The notes below the pieces were generated by a model. The model did no database searches, was not told the origin of the DNA, and saw only the letters and a program-made list of their open reading frames with translations. The position numbers were made by a program, and so were the translations under genes. This document shows, one piece after another, positions 38,401 through 53,400 of a DNA stretch of 64,000 nt (position 1 is its first letter; each line of letters starts with the position of its first letter). Origin of the DNA: Elusimicrobia bacterium GWA2_62_23 (GTDB lineage: Bacteria > Elusimicrobiota > Elusimicrobia > Elusimicrobiales > UBA9959); the NCBI GenBank assembly GCA_001799635.1, contig MGTV01000050.1, positions 1-64,000 on the forward strand, read 5' to 3'.

Positions 38401-41400
38401 CTCGGGCCAGGTGGCCTTCCCTAACGGCCTGCGCCTGCGCATCTCCAACGTGATAGCCGGCGACACCTGGTACTGGCGCGGCACTACCGCTTTCGGCTGG
38501 AGCTCGGGCACCGTTATAGACCTGCCGGTGCAGTACACGGCGTCGCAGTCCACCATAACCTGGACGTACCCGCCGGCCACTTACGACCCGCCCACCATCC
38601 TGCTCAACAACCAGCTCTATACGCTGGAGATCTTCGGCACGGACAAGGCCGGCAACGTGGAAACGCCGTCGGTGATAACCGTGCGGTCGGACTTCGACTA
38701 CCCGGTCATAACCATCTCCACGCCCATGGCGGCCTCTAACGCTTTCTACGGGCCGGCGCGGCCCACGGGGCAGCTGCTGGGCAACTCGGCCGACTCTCCG
38801 GCCGGCATCCTGCCGCCTATAAAGACGCAGCTCTCGAACATCTCCGAACTGGGCGCGGTGAAGCCCAAGTGGAACGGCGCTTCCTGGCCCGTGGTGACGT
38901 CCACCTGGCTGGCCGTGACGAATCTCAGCCCGTGGAACTACACCCCGCCGGCCTGGCCCGCCAATAAGCGTTTCAAGGCCGAGTTCTGGGCCGCGGACTA
39001 CGCCGGCAACCAGGTGCCCGCCGGCACCTATGAGCGCGAGTTCGTCTACGACGCGAATAAGGCTTCCTCTACCATAGTGCAGCCCTCGGCCGCTTTCCAT
39101 AACCTCTCGCAGATCGGCTCCTTCTCCGGCAGCGCGTCCGACTGGGTGAATTTCGCCTCCACCGAGGCCATGAGCGGCCTGGCGCCGGACGGCCTGGAGA
39201 TCCAGATAGTGGACGCCTCCGGCAACACTTTCAACGGGGTGGGCTTCGCCGGCGGCTCCACCTGGCGCAAGACCGTGTTCAGCACGGTCACCCAGGTCAC
39301 CGACGGCGTCTTCGGCATCAACATCGTTTCCGCGGCCAACTGGTCCTATCCACGCAGCCCGGACACCTGGCCGCCGGCCATGGTGGAAGGCAGCACCTAT
39401 ACGGTGCGCATGCGCGCCAACGACCGTTCCCTGAACGTGGAAGACTACGTGGAGCGGGCTTTCTGTTACGACAATTCCGCGCCTACCGCCACCATCACCA
39501 TGCCCGGCAATTTCGCCTACGTGTCCATGCCGGTCATTTCCGGCACCCTGCTGGAGCAGTTCAGCTACCCCGACCCGGCGATCGGCGTGCAGCTGGTCAT
39601 ACAGCGCGTGTCCGACCTGAACTACTGGAACGGCGCCACTTGGGATACTACCTGGGCCTCGGCCTCGCATTGGCGCAACGCCACCACGATAGGCCCCAAT
39701 TCCTGGAGCCTTTCTGACGCCAATCTTAACACGTATTTCAACAGCCTCAAAGCGTCCAACGCCTCGCTGCAGTTCCGCCTCTACCTCCGGGCCAGGGACG
39801 CGGCCGGCAACCAGTCCAGTCCCGGGACCCTGGCCCCCGTAAACCCCGACGTCACCTTCACCGTTGACCCGGTGGTGCCGTCGTCCAAGGTCACCTATCC
39901 TTCCAGCGGCGCCTACGTGAACGCGCCTGTTACGCATATAGACGGTACCGCCACGGATACCAGCCTGGGCGTGCCCTCGGGCCTCAATACCGTAAAACTG
40001 CGCTTCTCTAAACTTAACTCCGGCGGCACGCGTTACTATTACAACTGGCCGCTCAACAACTGGACCACCGACTCGGCGGAGTGGATCTTTACCCCTGTGG
40101 ACGGCGCGCTGACGCCCTGGACCCGCGCCGTGCCGGCGACGGCCTATACCGGGTCCGGTACCGATAACGGCGACGGTTACCGCTTCGAGATCCAGAGCGA
40201 GGCCAAGGACACCACGCAGTCCGTCAACGGCGGGCCCAACACCGAGGTGGCTTACGCCACTTCTACGTTCCTGATGGACCTGAGCACGCCCACGGCAGTG
40301 ATCCAGCAGCCGCTCCACAACAGCTACTTCCGGTCGCTGTCTTCCCTGTCCGGCACTTCGGCCGACCCCGTGGCGGGGGGGAACCTCCCTTCGGCCCTGC
40401 TCTCCATGGAGTACGTGCTGATAGACACCGACAAGAAGCCCAATCGCTACTGGAACTTCGCCACCGGCGCCTGGTCCGCCTCCTACGTTTCCAGCGTTAC
40501 GGCGCCGGCCGCCAACTGGCTCAACTCCGCGCTGCCGGTGAACAGCCCTCCTTCCGCCGCCAATTCCTGGGCCGTAACGCGCTCCAGCGCCACCTTCCTG
40601 CTGAAGGTGAAGTTCACCGACAACGCGCTCAACGTGTCCAGTTTCACCGTGAACTATTCCACCTTCACGCTGGACCTGATCCTGCCCGACTCGGCCGTGA
40701 CCTCGCCGCCGGTGGAGGACGGCTTCCAGATGCTGGTTTCCAGCATCACGGGCACCGCCGCGGACTTCGTGGCGGACGTGTCCACCGTGCAGATCCGCAT
40801 CCAGCAGGATACCGTGCAGACCGACTGCGTGGACACCGGCTCCAACGGCCTCTACTGGAACGGCACCGGCTGGCAGGCCTCGGAAAAGTGGTTCGGGGTG
40901 AATTCCTACACGCCCGCTACCGACGAGTGGACCTTCGACGCCTCCAATATCGTCTGGAAGGCGCAGTGCTTCTATGTCATCAAGTCCAGCGCCGTGGACA
41001 ACGTCAATAACGGCGAGCTGACCTGGGGCTCGCGGCGCTTCAAGTTCACCCCGCCGCCCGCCGCCACCAGGATCACGGTGCCGGACAACCTCAGGTACTA
41101 CAAGGCCTCCTCCCAGGTCAGCGGCACGGCCAACGCCGACGCCAAGACGCTGGCGCTGGAGATCCGGCGCATGAGCGACAACTATTACTGGAACTTCGGC
41201 ACCCAGGTCTGGCAGGTGGCCCTGACCTCCGCTTCCGGGATAGTTCCGGCCGGCGGCGCCTGGACCTACAGCGCCAACCTGCCTGCGCTGGTCAGCGGGT
41301 CCTCCTATACCTACCGCTCCATCGGCAAGAGCTATTCCGACGTGGACGAGTTCGCCCCCGCCACCAACCAGGTCTACTTCGACACGGCCAAGCCCGACGC

Positions 41401-44400
41401 TTTCGTGCAGCTGCCGGCGGCCGCCCAGCAGTACTACAACAGCCTGCCCAGACTGGGCGGCACCGCCACCGACCCGCCCGGCACTTCGCCGCCCGCGGCC
41501 GGCATCTACCGCGTCTGGGCCGAGGTGCGCGACGAGAACGGCCCCAGCCAGGGCAAGTACTGGGACAACGCCACCTCCACCTATACCGCCGTCTGGAACC
41601 AGGCCGGCAACCTCGGCGCTTACTTCATAGCGGCTTCCTCGTGGACTTACGAGGTGGCCTACCCGACCGCGGCCTTCGCCAACGGGGCCCAGTACCGCGT
41701 GCGGGCCAAGTCCCTGGACAATACGTACAGCAACAGCGTGCTTGAAGGCACCGAATCGGACTTCTCGGCCGGAAATCTCTTTAGTTTCGATATTACCGTG
41801 CCTACCGCGGTGGTGACCGCGGTGTATCCCGGCCAGAGCCGCTCCGGCGTGAGCGTGGCCAGCGGCACCATTTCCGAGGCGCTGGTTACGGTCAACATAG
41901 GCCAGCAGCCCGGCGTGCAGATCCAGGGCGTCAAACTCAGGATCAAGGACAACAAACTCGTCCAGTACTGGACCGGCTCCGGCTGGGACGGCAGTCCTGC
42001 TGTTTCCACCGGCGTCACCGTTTACCAGTCGTCCTGGTCCTACATCGTCATGCCGAACTGGGCCGATGACGGTTCTTACACCATGTGGGCGGAAGCTACC
42101 GACAAGGCCGGTAATGTGCAAGTGAATTTCGCCGGCAACGGCTCCTCGGTGACGTTCACCACCGATAAATCCGCTCCGACCCTCGCGGTGCTTAGCCCCG
42201 CCGCCAATACCAAGATCTCCTCGGTGCTGTCGGTTTCCGGCACCGCGAACGACCCCAACTACGAGACTAACTCCGGCATAGCCGGGCCCAACAACGTGCA
42301 GGTGCAGGTCTCCTACCTGTTCGGCGGCGACACCTACTATTACGATAACGCCGCCGATTACTCCTCGTCCACGCTGAACGACACCAACTCCTGGTGGCCG
42401 GCCAGTTTCTGGACCCCGCAGGGCCCGTCCTCCGGTACCTGGACCTACGACCCCGCCGGCCTTACGCCTTCGATGGTGCCGGACAGGGTGTACCGCTTCC
42501 GGGCGCGCGCCCAGGACAACGCCATCCCGGTGCCGAACCCGGCCTCGCTTATGACCAACGTGGTGGCCAACCTCAACGTGGTCTACGACGTGACGCCGCC
42601 CGTCTCCAGGATCACGGTCCCTGCCGACCTCGGGAAGGTGCGCACCCTGGTGAACATCACCGGCACCGCCCTGGACAACCTGGCCGGCATCTCCTCCATA
42701 GGCCAGATAGCCGTCAGCATAGCGGAAAAGGCGCCCGGCTCGGCCCACTGGAACGGCCTCTATCCCGGCACGTTCACGCTGACCTCGGAGACCTTCCAGC
42801 TGCTGAGCGCTCCGTCGCTGGCGGCCAATTACGACGGCCTCAACTGGACCTTCACCGCGCCGAACCTGCGCGACGGCTACACCTACGCCATCAAGGTGCG
42901 CGCTGCCGACGACGTCAGCCCGGCCAACATTGAAACGGACATCTCCTCGGTGACCTTCACCTACGATACTAACCCGCCAGAAGCGGCGATAACCTACCCG
43001 GTTTCGCGGCCAGATCCTCGCGGCAATTTAAACTCCTTGGTGACCGTTTCCGGCACGGCCTACGAACAGTTCGGCATCAAGTCCGCGTCGATCTCCGTGC
43101 AGGAGGCCGATACCTCGTTCTACTACGACACGCAGACCTCCTCGTTCACGTCCGCGGCGCAGAAGTGGATAACCGCGGCCATAGCCGGCAGCGTGCCTAA
43201 CTATACCTGGACCGCGCCGGCGCCGCCGCTGGCCGACAACAAGGACTATAACCTCTACGTCACCGCTGACGATGCTGCAGGCAACACCCTGCCCCCGCCC
43301 GGCGCGACCGTGATCCGCTACGACATAACCAAGCCGTTGTCGCGGCCCACCCTGCCGGTCAACAATGGCTATATCAAATACCTGGCCTCGGTCAGCGGCA
43401 CCGCGCTGGACGTGAACTCCAACCAGTCCGGCGTTTACGGCGCTCAGGCCAAGATCCAGCGCAATACGGACGGTCTCTACTGGAATGGTTCCATATGGGG
43501 CGTTACCGAGGTTTGGCTTGGAGCGGTGACCGGTTCGCCGTGGGTGAACCCATGGACCAAGGCTACCCAGCTGCCTCCGTCCGATAACTTCTCCGGCCTG
43601 CAGGACGGCGTGGCCTATACCGTGATGACCCGGGCTTACGACGTGGCCGCCAACACTCAGACCGTGATCCTGGCCGGCAACTCGTTCACCTTCGACATTT
43701 CGAGCCCGACGGCCTTCATAACGCTGCCGCTCAACGGCACGCGTCACAATTCCCTGCCCCAGGTCTCCGGCACCGCCGCCGACGCCTTTAACGTGAACTT
43801 CCCGCAGGTGCGCATCTACGACGTGCCGCTCAATAAGTTCTGGATGGACGGCACCGGCACCTGCGGCGGCACCCCGCTGCCCGGCTGGGTGGGCCCGGCC
43901 TGCGGCTCCTTCCCCGAGGTCTGGAACGTGGCCATAGACTCTTCCTCGGCCGCCGGGGACTTCACCTGGCATTACAATTCCGCCACGGCCGGCATGTGGC
44001 CCGACCGCGACAGCGAACTGCGCGTGGAAGCCAAGGTGGCCGACCAGGCCGGCAACTTCACGTTCGCGTCCTCCACGTTCAGCTACGACGCCACGCCGCC
44101 TATCTCCACCATCACCTACCCGTCGGCCAACGGCCTGCTGTTCTCTTCCATGACCGCCATCTCCGGCACCTCGCTGGACCTGACCTCGGCCATCAGCGAC
44201 GTGCGCGTGAGGATCTGGTACCTGAGCGGGCCCAGCACCTATTACTGGCAGCCTACCACCCCGCACTGGTCAGCCTCGGACACCGGCTGGTGGTCCATAG
44301 GCGGCGCTCCCGGGCCCAAGGCCACCATGAACCCGTGGAGCTACACCAACTCCGACTTCTCCAATCCCGGCACGGTGAACTTCGCCTGGAAGGAAGGCAC

Positions 44401-47400
44401 GCACGACGGCCAGAACGGCAAGGTGTTCTACGTGGTCACCAAGGCCGTGGACTCCACCGCGAACGAGCAGATAGTGCTGACCACGCGCTCGTTCCAGTTC
44501 GACAACGTGCCGCCGCTCTCCGCTCCGGTGCAGCCCGGTGTTGACACCGCCTACCGCAACCTGCCGGCCCTCTCCGGCACCTCGGTGGACGCCGTCACCA
44601 CGGTGGCCTCGGCGAAGGTCTCCGTGCTCAGCCAGGACGAGCCCGGCGGCGCCAAGTATTTCGACGGGTCCAGCGGGTTCGTGAACGTGTCTGAAACCTG
44701 GCTCTCCGTTTCCAACCTGTACCCGTCGTCCTGGACCTACTCCAGCGGTATGCTCGTGTTCGCCGACAGGCGCCACTATATCGTTAAATCCTCGGCCACG
44801 GACTCCATAGGCAACGTGCAGAGCGCCGTGGGCCAGTCCAGGTTCCTCTTCGACACTACGCAGCCCCAGTCGGTGGTGGTGAGCCCGGTCAACGCTTCGG
44901 TTTACAACGACAATAAGGTGGTGCTGGGCAACTCCTCCGACCCGGGGTTCACCTCCGGCATAGACGGCACAGGTTCCGGCGTCTACCCGTCCCTGGGCTG
45001 GCACGCCGGCAAGGTGGAGGCCCTGGTCTTCCGCGACACCGCGCCGTTCCTGGCCTCTAATGGTCCCATCATTTACGGCGCCTGGGACGACTCCGGCTAT
45101 TTCTGGAACGGCTCCACCTGGACCGCGGCGGCCGCCGGCCCCTCGTGGCAGGCCGGGCAGTTCACGGACGCGCTGGGCAACTGGCAGTATTCGGGCCTGG
45201 TCTGCCCCGACCCCAACCCGACGGGCAGCCCCTGCTGGGTGCGCGGCGACCCGTACGTTTCGTGGGTGCGCGTGACCGACAACGCCAATAACACCGAGAG
45301 TATCATAGACCAGGGCCCGAAGTTCTATATCGCCGCCCCGGCCCAAAGTTTCCTGCTGACCATAGCGGCCGACCCCGTCACGGCCGGCTCCGACGTTAAC
45401 ATCACGGTGGAGGCTAAGGACGGCGCAGGCGGCACCGGCAATACCGCGGCCGCCTACCAGGGTACCGTGAATTTCTACGTGGACGGCGTGCCAGGCGGCC
45501 CCGAGGTGATGGATAACGACGCCGTGATGGACGACTACCGCGGCCTGCCGCAGCAGTATACCTTCCTGCCCGGAGACTTCGGGCAGAAGACTTTCCAGGT
45601 GCGCCTGCGCAAGGCCGGCGGCCGCGTGCTCCGTTCCGAGGACAATGACAACCCCGCCATCTTCGGCACCCGGAACGTGACCGTGAACCCGACCAATCCC
45701 GACCGCGTGCAGGTCATAGCCGACTACGACCCCGCCGGCCAGCTGCCCATGCCCGGCCGCATGGATTCCGGAGTGGAAGGCAGCACCGGCACCCCGCGCA
45801 CGAAGCCGGCCGGCTCCAGCATACCGTTCCTGGTGCAGGTGACGGACCGCTACTGGAACCTGGTGCTTTCGTCCGCGGCCAACGTCTACATTGCCGACAC
45901 GGACGCAAATAACGATTCCATATCTTCCGACGGCTACACGGCCTTCGTGGGTTCCACCACGATCTTCCGCACCTTCGTGTCCGCCGACGCTTCCGGCTGG
46001 GGCGTGTCGGCCACCGGCCAGGGCCTCTATACCAATCCGCGCAACCCGTCCACCAACGTGCCCGTTATAGCGCAGGCCGCCGACCGCCTGCTGGCGGTGC
46101 TGCCTGGCGAAGAGCAGGTGCAGGGCAAGTTCGCCGTGCAGCCATACGGCAAGAAGGATCTGCCCGGCGACGCGGTGGCCGGCTCCACGCTGTCGGTGGT
46201 GGTTTACGGTGTTGACCCCTACTATAACAGGGACATTACGGCCTCGTTCCCGGTTTCGGCTTACGTCCATACCGACAAGTACGACGTGACCCCGGCCGCT
46301 CAGAACCTGGTGGCCGGCGCTACCACCTTCAATTTCGTCCCGGTGGTGGCCGCGACGCACACCATAAAGGCCGAAAGTTCCTCGCTGCCGCCGGCGACCT
46401 CCGTCTATTTTACGCCGAATCCCGTTAACGTATGGTGGAACCGGCCGGTAAAACTGCACCTGATCCCGGCCGGCATGTCGCTGGACCCGGGCAAGCCGCC
46501 TTACAGCTCCAACCCGTCCGGCGGCGGCAAGGCCGGCTCTCCCTCCACTCTGCAGGCCGGCAACACCACGCAGATGAGCGTGTACCTGACCGACGACTAC
46601 TACAACGTGGTGCGCGGCACCACGCCGTTCCTGGCCGTGTCCTCCAACGCCCCGGTCATCCAGATAGACTTCCTGAACGACCCGAACATCCAGCTGCGCG
46701 GCATGCATCCTTCGCCGTACCAGAAGAGTTTGGTGGCCGGAACCACCAATTTCTTCGTGATCCCGGTCACGCGCAACCAGTCCACCGGCCTCTCGGTGCA
46801 GGTGACCGATACCGGCCTGTCGTACCCCGGCACCGTTTTCAGCACCGACACCGCCGGCGGCATCATGGTCAACCCGGCGCCCGCCGCCACGCTGCTGCTG
46901 CTCGTCCCCAACGAAACCGCCGCCGAAGGCGTGCCAGGCGGCAAGACCGGCACGGCCGGGCCGCTGACCGCCGGCACCACCTACACCATCCAGATCCGCG
47001 CCGTGGACTCCTACGGCAACCTGACCACGGACGGCCGCATGGTGAAAGTGATGTCCAATGACGTCTACGCCGTCCACCCGCCCGCCCAGCCTATGGCAGG
47101 CGGCGTGGCCATCATCAACGGCTTCGTGCCCAGCGCCGCCACCAATAACATGGTGATAGACGGCCTGGACGACGACACTGTCACTCCTAAACTTTCGACC
47201 AGCACCGACGCCGGCGTGGTAGTGGACCCGGGCACGGCCTCGCGCCTCATCGTGCTGCTGCCTACCCAGTACCTGGTGCCTGGCAAGGTCGTCTATCCCT
47301 ACGGCGTGGCCGGGACCATCTCCACTCAGACGGCCGGCGTCTACTTCAACGCGCAGGTATACGCCGCTGACAACCGCTACAACCGCGTCTACGGCATCAA

Positions 47401-50400
47401 CAAGAGCAACATACGCGGCAGCACGGACGACCCTAACGTGGGCGGCGGCAGCGGGGTGCTGGGCTTTTTCGACATGACCGACGGCAGCGCCACCATCGTC
47501 AACGTTAACCTGCGCAGCGCGGGCTTCAGGACCGTCACCGCCACCGACCTGAGCGGGACCAATCCCAATCTGGGCGCGACCCCCAGCGGCACCTTCCTGC
47601 TTAACCCGAACAATCCGACCAAGCTGCGCGCCATGGTGCCCAGCCAGACCCGCGTGCCCGGCTCCACCACCAACGGCCGCACCGGCGGCGTGGACGCCCA
47701 GCAGGCCGGTTTCCCCTTCACCGTGACGGTGGACATCACCGACGCTTTCTGGAACCTTACCCCCGGCGCCAGCCAGGAGATCCGCCTGGTTTGCAACGAC
47801 CCCTTCTCGGTGGTCACGCCGTCCACCCAGGTGATAGTTGGCTCCGCCACGTTCACCGTGACGCCCAAGCGCGCCGGCGAGACTTACGTGCGCGCGGAAC
47901 TGGTCAACGCCATTCCCCCGTGGGGCCCGTCGCTCCTGGTGGATACGGCTACCGTGGTCAACGTGGCCCCGGGCATACCGCGGCGCATGCTGCTGCTGAT
48001 GCCCGGCGAGTCCTTCGACCAGGGTTCCGATTCGGGCAAGGTAGGCAATACCGGCGAGCAGAAGGCGGGCACCGACTTCGGTGTGCGGGTGGGCGTGGTG
48101 GACGATTTCTTCAACCTGGTGCCCGGCCGCCCCGCCGACGTGCGCGTTAACGCGCCTTCCGACCCGTACGCGCCCGCCGTGAGTACGGCGGCCGTCAACC
48201 CCGCCGTGGGTTACACCGACCTGATGTACGTGGAGATGCACAAGGCGGCCACCCATTACCTGACCGCCACCGACTACGGCTCGTCCGGCCTCTCCGACGA
48301 CCCGCAATCCTCCACGTTCACCGTGCGCCCCGCGGACCCGGTGGGCCTGCAGCTGCTGGTGCCCGGAGAGACCGCCATGCCCGGCTCCGGCAACTACCCG
48401 CTGGGCGGCAAGACTTCGGTGATCTCCACGCAGACCGCCGGCGAGCAGTTCATGGTGACGGTCAACCTCGTGGACCCCTACATGAACCGCTTCCCGGACC
48501 TGTCCGTGGGCCCGACCATCTATATAATCACCGCGGAAGACCTGTATGACACGCCGGTGTCCAGTTCCGCGCTGAACTACGGCACCCTGCAGGTGCAGAT
48601 GAACCTGGTCACCAAGAAGGCCGCCTCGTCCATAAAGGTTTACGGGGTGCTTGCGGACGACAACTATATCTGCTCCGGCAACTTCGGGGGCGTATGCCTC
48701 ACCGACGACGCCGCCACCAAGACCTCGCTGAAGGTCTTCGCTTCCACCGCCTCCCGTCTGGAAGTGATACTCCCCGGCCAGGGCCTGGCGGAGGGCAAGT
48801 GCAATATCAGCCCGCCCTGCCGCGACCCGCTGATCTCCTGGCCCGGCCGCACCGGCCCGCCGCCCGCCTATACCATAGGCACCGGCGCGCTGTTCGCCAC
48901 CGTGGTGCTGACCGACAGGTTCTATAACAAGGCCACCGAACTAATTACTTCGGCGCAGGACACCAATCCCATAGCCGTGATGCCTACGGTCGGCGTCTCC
49001 GTCCCCGGCGACTTTAAGACCACCCCGCCCGGCCCGCAGACCCTGTCCAACGGCAGCGCCGTGTTCTCCATAGACGCGCGCACCTCGTTCAGCACCTATA
49101 CCGTGGTGGCGGCCACCACCGCCGCCTCCGCCGCGGATTACGTTACCGGCGTTTCTACGCTGGCCGTGAACCCGGGCCCTCCCACCCACATGCTTTACAT
49201 ACTGCCGTCCACCACCGTGGTGGCCGGGTTCCCGTTCTCGGCCACGCTGGTGGTCAAGGATATTTACGAGAACATCTGTTCCACCGGCAACAACGTCTAT
49301 CTCGGCACCGCGGCTTTCGCCGTGCAGGACCAGGTGAACCCCAACCAGGACCCCAGCCTGTCCGCCCCGCAGGTGGCCTTCGCCCGCTCCGACCTGGGCG
49401 TGAAGGACCTGCCCAACTGGTTCACCTTCCGCAAGGCCGGCGTGAACACGCTGGGCGCCTACGACACGCTCAACCCGATCGTTAACGTGACGCCCCTGGT
49501 GGATATAAGCGTTACCCCCGGCCCGCCGAACATTTACCGCGTGGTCCCGAATGTGGAGACGGAGGTTACCGCCGGCTCCCTGCTGCTGCCCGGCCGCCAG
49601 ACCCTGACCGCCCAGCTGTCTGACGCCTTCGACAACAACATCTCTTCCGCCGGCGTGCCCGCCTACGTGGAGATCTCCGAAGTCTACGGCTCCACCGGAA
49701 CGCTTCAGTACGAGAAACTTTCCGCCTGGTACGATATGGGCGTGTCCACGATAGTTTACACCGACCCCACGGGCCAGATAGGTATTTCCACGCAGGTGGC
49801 CTACAGGGTGTCCAGTAAGTCGGGAGACTGGGCCCGCGTCTGGATAGGCACTACCAGTATAGTCGGCCCTTCCGCCTACGCTACCTACGTGGCCGCCAAA
49901 CAGAACGTAAGCGGTCTGCTGACCACCACCGGCGGCGTGCCTTCCAAACTGCTCTATGTCTCCAGCCAGCCCGAGGCTTCGGCCGGCATCCAGGAAGTGG
50001 CCGGTTCCGGCGCCCTCTTTACGGTGGAACGCAGGGACGACTTCGACAACCTCACCAAGCAGGGCCAGACCGACGTTTACCTGGGGCTGCCCGCCGCCCA
50101 GGTGTCCGTGCATACGGCGCTGGGGCGCTACATGGGCACCTTCGGCACCTTCGGCGACTACGGCTTCCGCACGCCGCTCAATGACCAGTTCATCCCGGCG
50201 GCCAGTATCCTGCCGAACCAGACGCAGGTCTCGTTCCGTTACCATGACAGGACCGCCTCTTATTCAGGCCTCTCGCCGGCTCAGAACACTGGGGAGGGCG
50301 GCCGGCCGGGCTACTGGCAGCTGGAGGCCCGCTCCGGCTCCATGCAGGCGGCCATACACCAGCTGCGCGTCAACCCCATAGACATCGTCAAGGTGTCCTT

Positions 50401-53400
50401 CGGCAACCCGCAGCGCAGCCTTGTGGCCGGCAAGATCATCGACAGTTTCGGCGTCCAGCAGCATTTCGAGGCCGAACTGCGCGATATGTTCGACAACCCG
50501 TCGTTAGCCACCGCCGCGGTGCAGGTACAGCTCTCTACCTATACCCGCCAGCCTTCGCTGGCCTATGATGCTTTCTCGTTCTCGCTCTCTACCCAGGTCT
50601 CGGGCGCGTTCCCGCCGGTGTTCCTGACCACCGTGACCTACCTGACCATCCCGCTGGACTCCTACGCGGCCACTTTCTACTACCTCGACACCACGGCTTC
50701 CAGCGTCTACGGTTCCACCATCCCGCTGCGCCCGGTGATCCAGGTGGAAGCGCCGGAGCGTCCCGCCTGGGCGGCCTCCACGCAGGCGGTGCACGTGGTG
50801 CCGGATTATACCAAGCGCATCAATATCAGCCAGAACGCCGGCCAGACGCTGATGGCCGGTTCCACCTCGCAGGTGTTCATGATGTCCATAGAGGACATCT
50901 TCGGCAACCCGACGCCGGTGGCCAGCGGCCAGGAGGACAGCATCGGCGCGGGCGTTTCTTTCACGCTCGATTCCGATTCCGCCGGCCAGGTGATGTTCTC
51001 CGCGCCGGACGTCTCCAGTTGGACCGTGAAACCCGGCTACGCCAAGATGGCCCTGGGCGAATCCTCCACCAGCTTCTACCTGACCGATACGCTGCTCTCC
51101 AGCCCCGCTCATGAGCTAACGGTCAAGACGGTGAACCCGAAAGGCTGGGAGGACGCCGTTTCCTCCTACGTGGTGGTGGCCGCCCAGCCGCACCACGTGT
51201 TGTTCCATAATGCGCCGCGCCGTTTGATAGCCGGCAGCACCATACAGTACGCCGACTGGGTAAACCAGGTCACCACTCCCACCGTGGTCAGCGTGGTGTT
51301 GAAGGACCGCTTCGATAACACCACCACCACCTCCTCGGTGGCCACGGTGCGCTTCTCGGCCATCCGCAATACCACTTACGGCGGCATAGACCCGAACGAG
51401 GCCGTGCTCGCCTCCAACCCCGCCTGGAAGCTGCTTAAGACCAATCCCGTGGACCTGAGCATCTTCCCCGGCCAGAGCTACGCCAATATCTACGTCTGGG
51501 ACACCGTGGTGGGCACGGCCGTCATCACGGCCGACGCCTCTATTTCCGCGGACGGCCTGGTGCTGCCGCAGATCGTCCAGGACCTCTATGTGACTCCCAG
51601 CACGGCGGCCTACTTCACGCTGCACCACAACTACAGCCTGAGCAACCCGCTGCGCGTGCAGACCCCCGGCAACGTCACGCTGCGCGCGAGGGACAAATTC
51701 GGCAACGTTGCCGCCGGCGACGCGGTTAACGGCCTCTACTACCAGGGCAAGATAAAGATGGCCACCAGTTCCAAGGGGTCGGCCGACCTGCGCGACTGGC
51801 TCAACAATACTACCGACTATGTCTTCGTGCCGTCCGACCAGGGCGAGCGCCAGCTGCTGCTGCAGGACACCTTTGTGGAGACGCTCAAGATCAACGTCAC
51901 CGACTATCACAACACCACGGTTTATGGCTATACGGCCGATGGCGCGCGCGGTATGCCGGTGCAGTCGTCGCCGGACGTGATCCTGTCGGGCCTGGTGATA
52001 ACGCCTACCGATATGGCTCCCGAGGACCCGCTGCCCGTGGCGAAGGTGTCCATAGGCATAAATAAATACGCTATCTACCAGGGCGACGGCGTTATCCCCG
52101 ACATCCCGGCCCCCGTGCCTATGCTGCGCCTGACCATGCAGACCTCCCCGGCCGGAGCGCCTCCGGCGTATATGAATTCCGTGCAGGTCCGCAGTTCCGG
52201 CACCCTGTCGTGGTCCGACATCGTCGAGGTCGGCATGTACGCGGACAATCCGCTGTACGGCCAGATCGGCGCTTTCGACGGCGAAACTACCCTGGGCGGG
52301 GCGCCGATAGACATCCTGATGTCCACCGGCACCTATGACAGCGGCCTGCAGGCCTGGGGCTTCAACGACCTGGCAGCCAAGGTCTCCACGGCCGCGCTGG
52401 TCTCCAATACGCCGCGCAACTTCTTTTTCACGGTGCGCATGTCCACCATCGCCGCCACGCCGCGCAGTTTCGCGCTGGTGATAGACAACCCGTCGTTCGT
52501 GGTGCTCAACTCCACGTTCGTGGGCGTGGCCTACAACAACTTCCCCATCCAGACCGCCACCGCGCCGGTGCGCAACCAGCCCGCCACCGTGCAACTGCAG
52601 GGCAGCGATATCGCCGCCTGGTGGCAGCCTACCGTGGGCACCACCACCCTGACGCTCGGCAAGTACGCCTACGTGGAGCAGGGCCAGGGCCGTGTCGGCT
52701 TCCTCGAACTGAAGGCCTGGACCGAAAACTTCATAGGGACCATCAAGTCGTTCAAGATCATCAAGACCGGCACCGGTTCCGGCGCCGACCTGAAGAGCGT
52801 GCGCCTGTTCCTGGACTCCGCAGGCGGGGACCCCGAACTGGGCGACGGCATCTTCGCGCCCAGCATCGACAAGGAGGTCACCGACCCGCTGAATCCGCCG
52901 GCCTACGACATCCTGGACCCCGACACCTTCGTGCTGCCGCTCATCAATCCCGGCCTGGACGGCGCCGTCTCCGTCAGCACCCGCACCTATTACGTGGTCT
53001 ATGAGTTCGGCCCCGACTCCATCCCGAACATGTCCCACGGCGCGCGCATAGAGAACTCCGGCCTGAACCTGATAGATGGCGTGGTGGGCGCGTTCCAGCC
53101 CATAGTTTCCTCCACCATCCCGCTGCTGGCCACGGCCGACATCGTTTACCTGACCGACGTGAACAAGTCCCAGCCTAACGACTTCGCCAAGCCCTCGTTC
53201 GTCACCCAGGGAGACAAGGACAAGGCGGTGGTGCGCCTGACCATGCAGATCAACGGGTCGCAGGGCTCGGCGGTCTGGAGCGGCGTGAAGCTGGACCGCT
53301 GGATCACGGCCCCGGAGAACGGCGATACCCCGGTCTGGAACAAGGTGACCGACGTCAAGAAGATCAACATCTGGAACGATTTTACCGGCGACGGTCTGCT

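Noticed and set aside
33893-42748. A 2,951-codon open frame on the - strand, plus others of 400-1,350 codons opposite the giant gene
   Set aside because: They are antisense to the repeat-rich giant gene, Gly/His/Val/Arg-rich with no domain pattern, and result from GC-rich third positions keeping the opposite frame free of stops.
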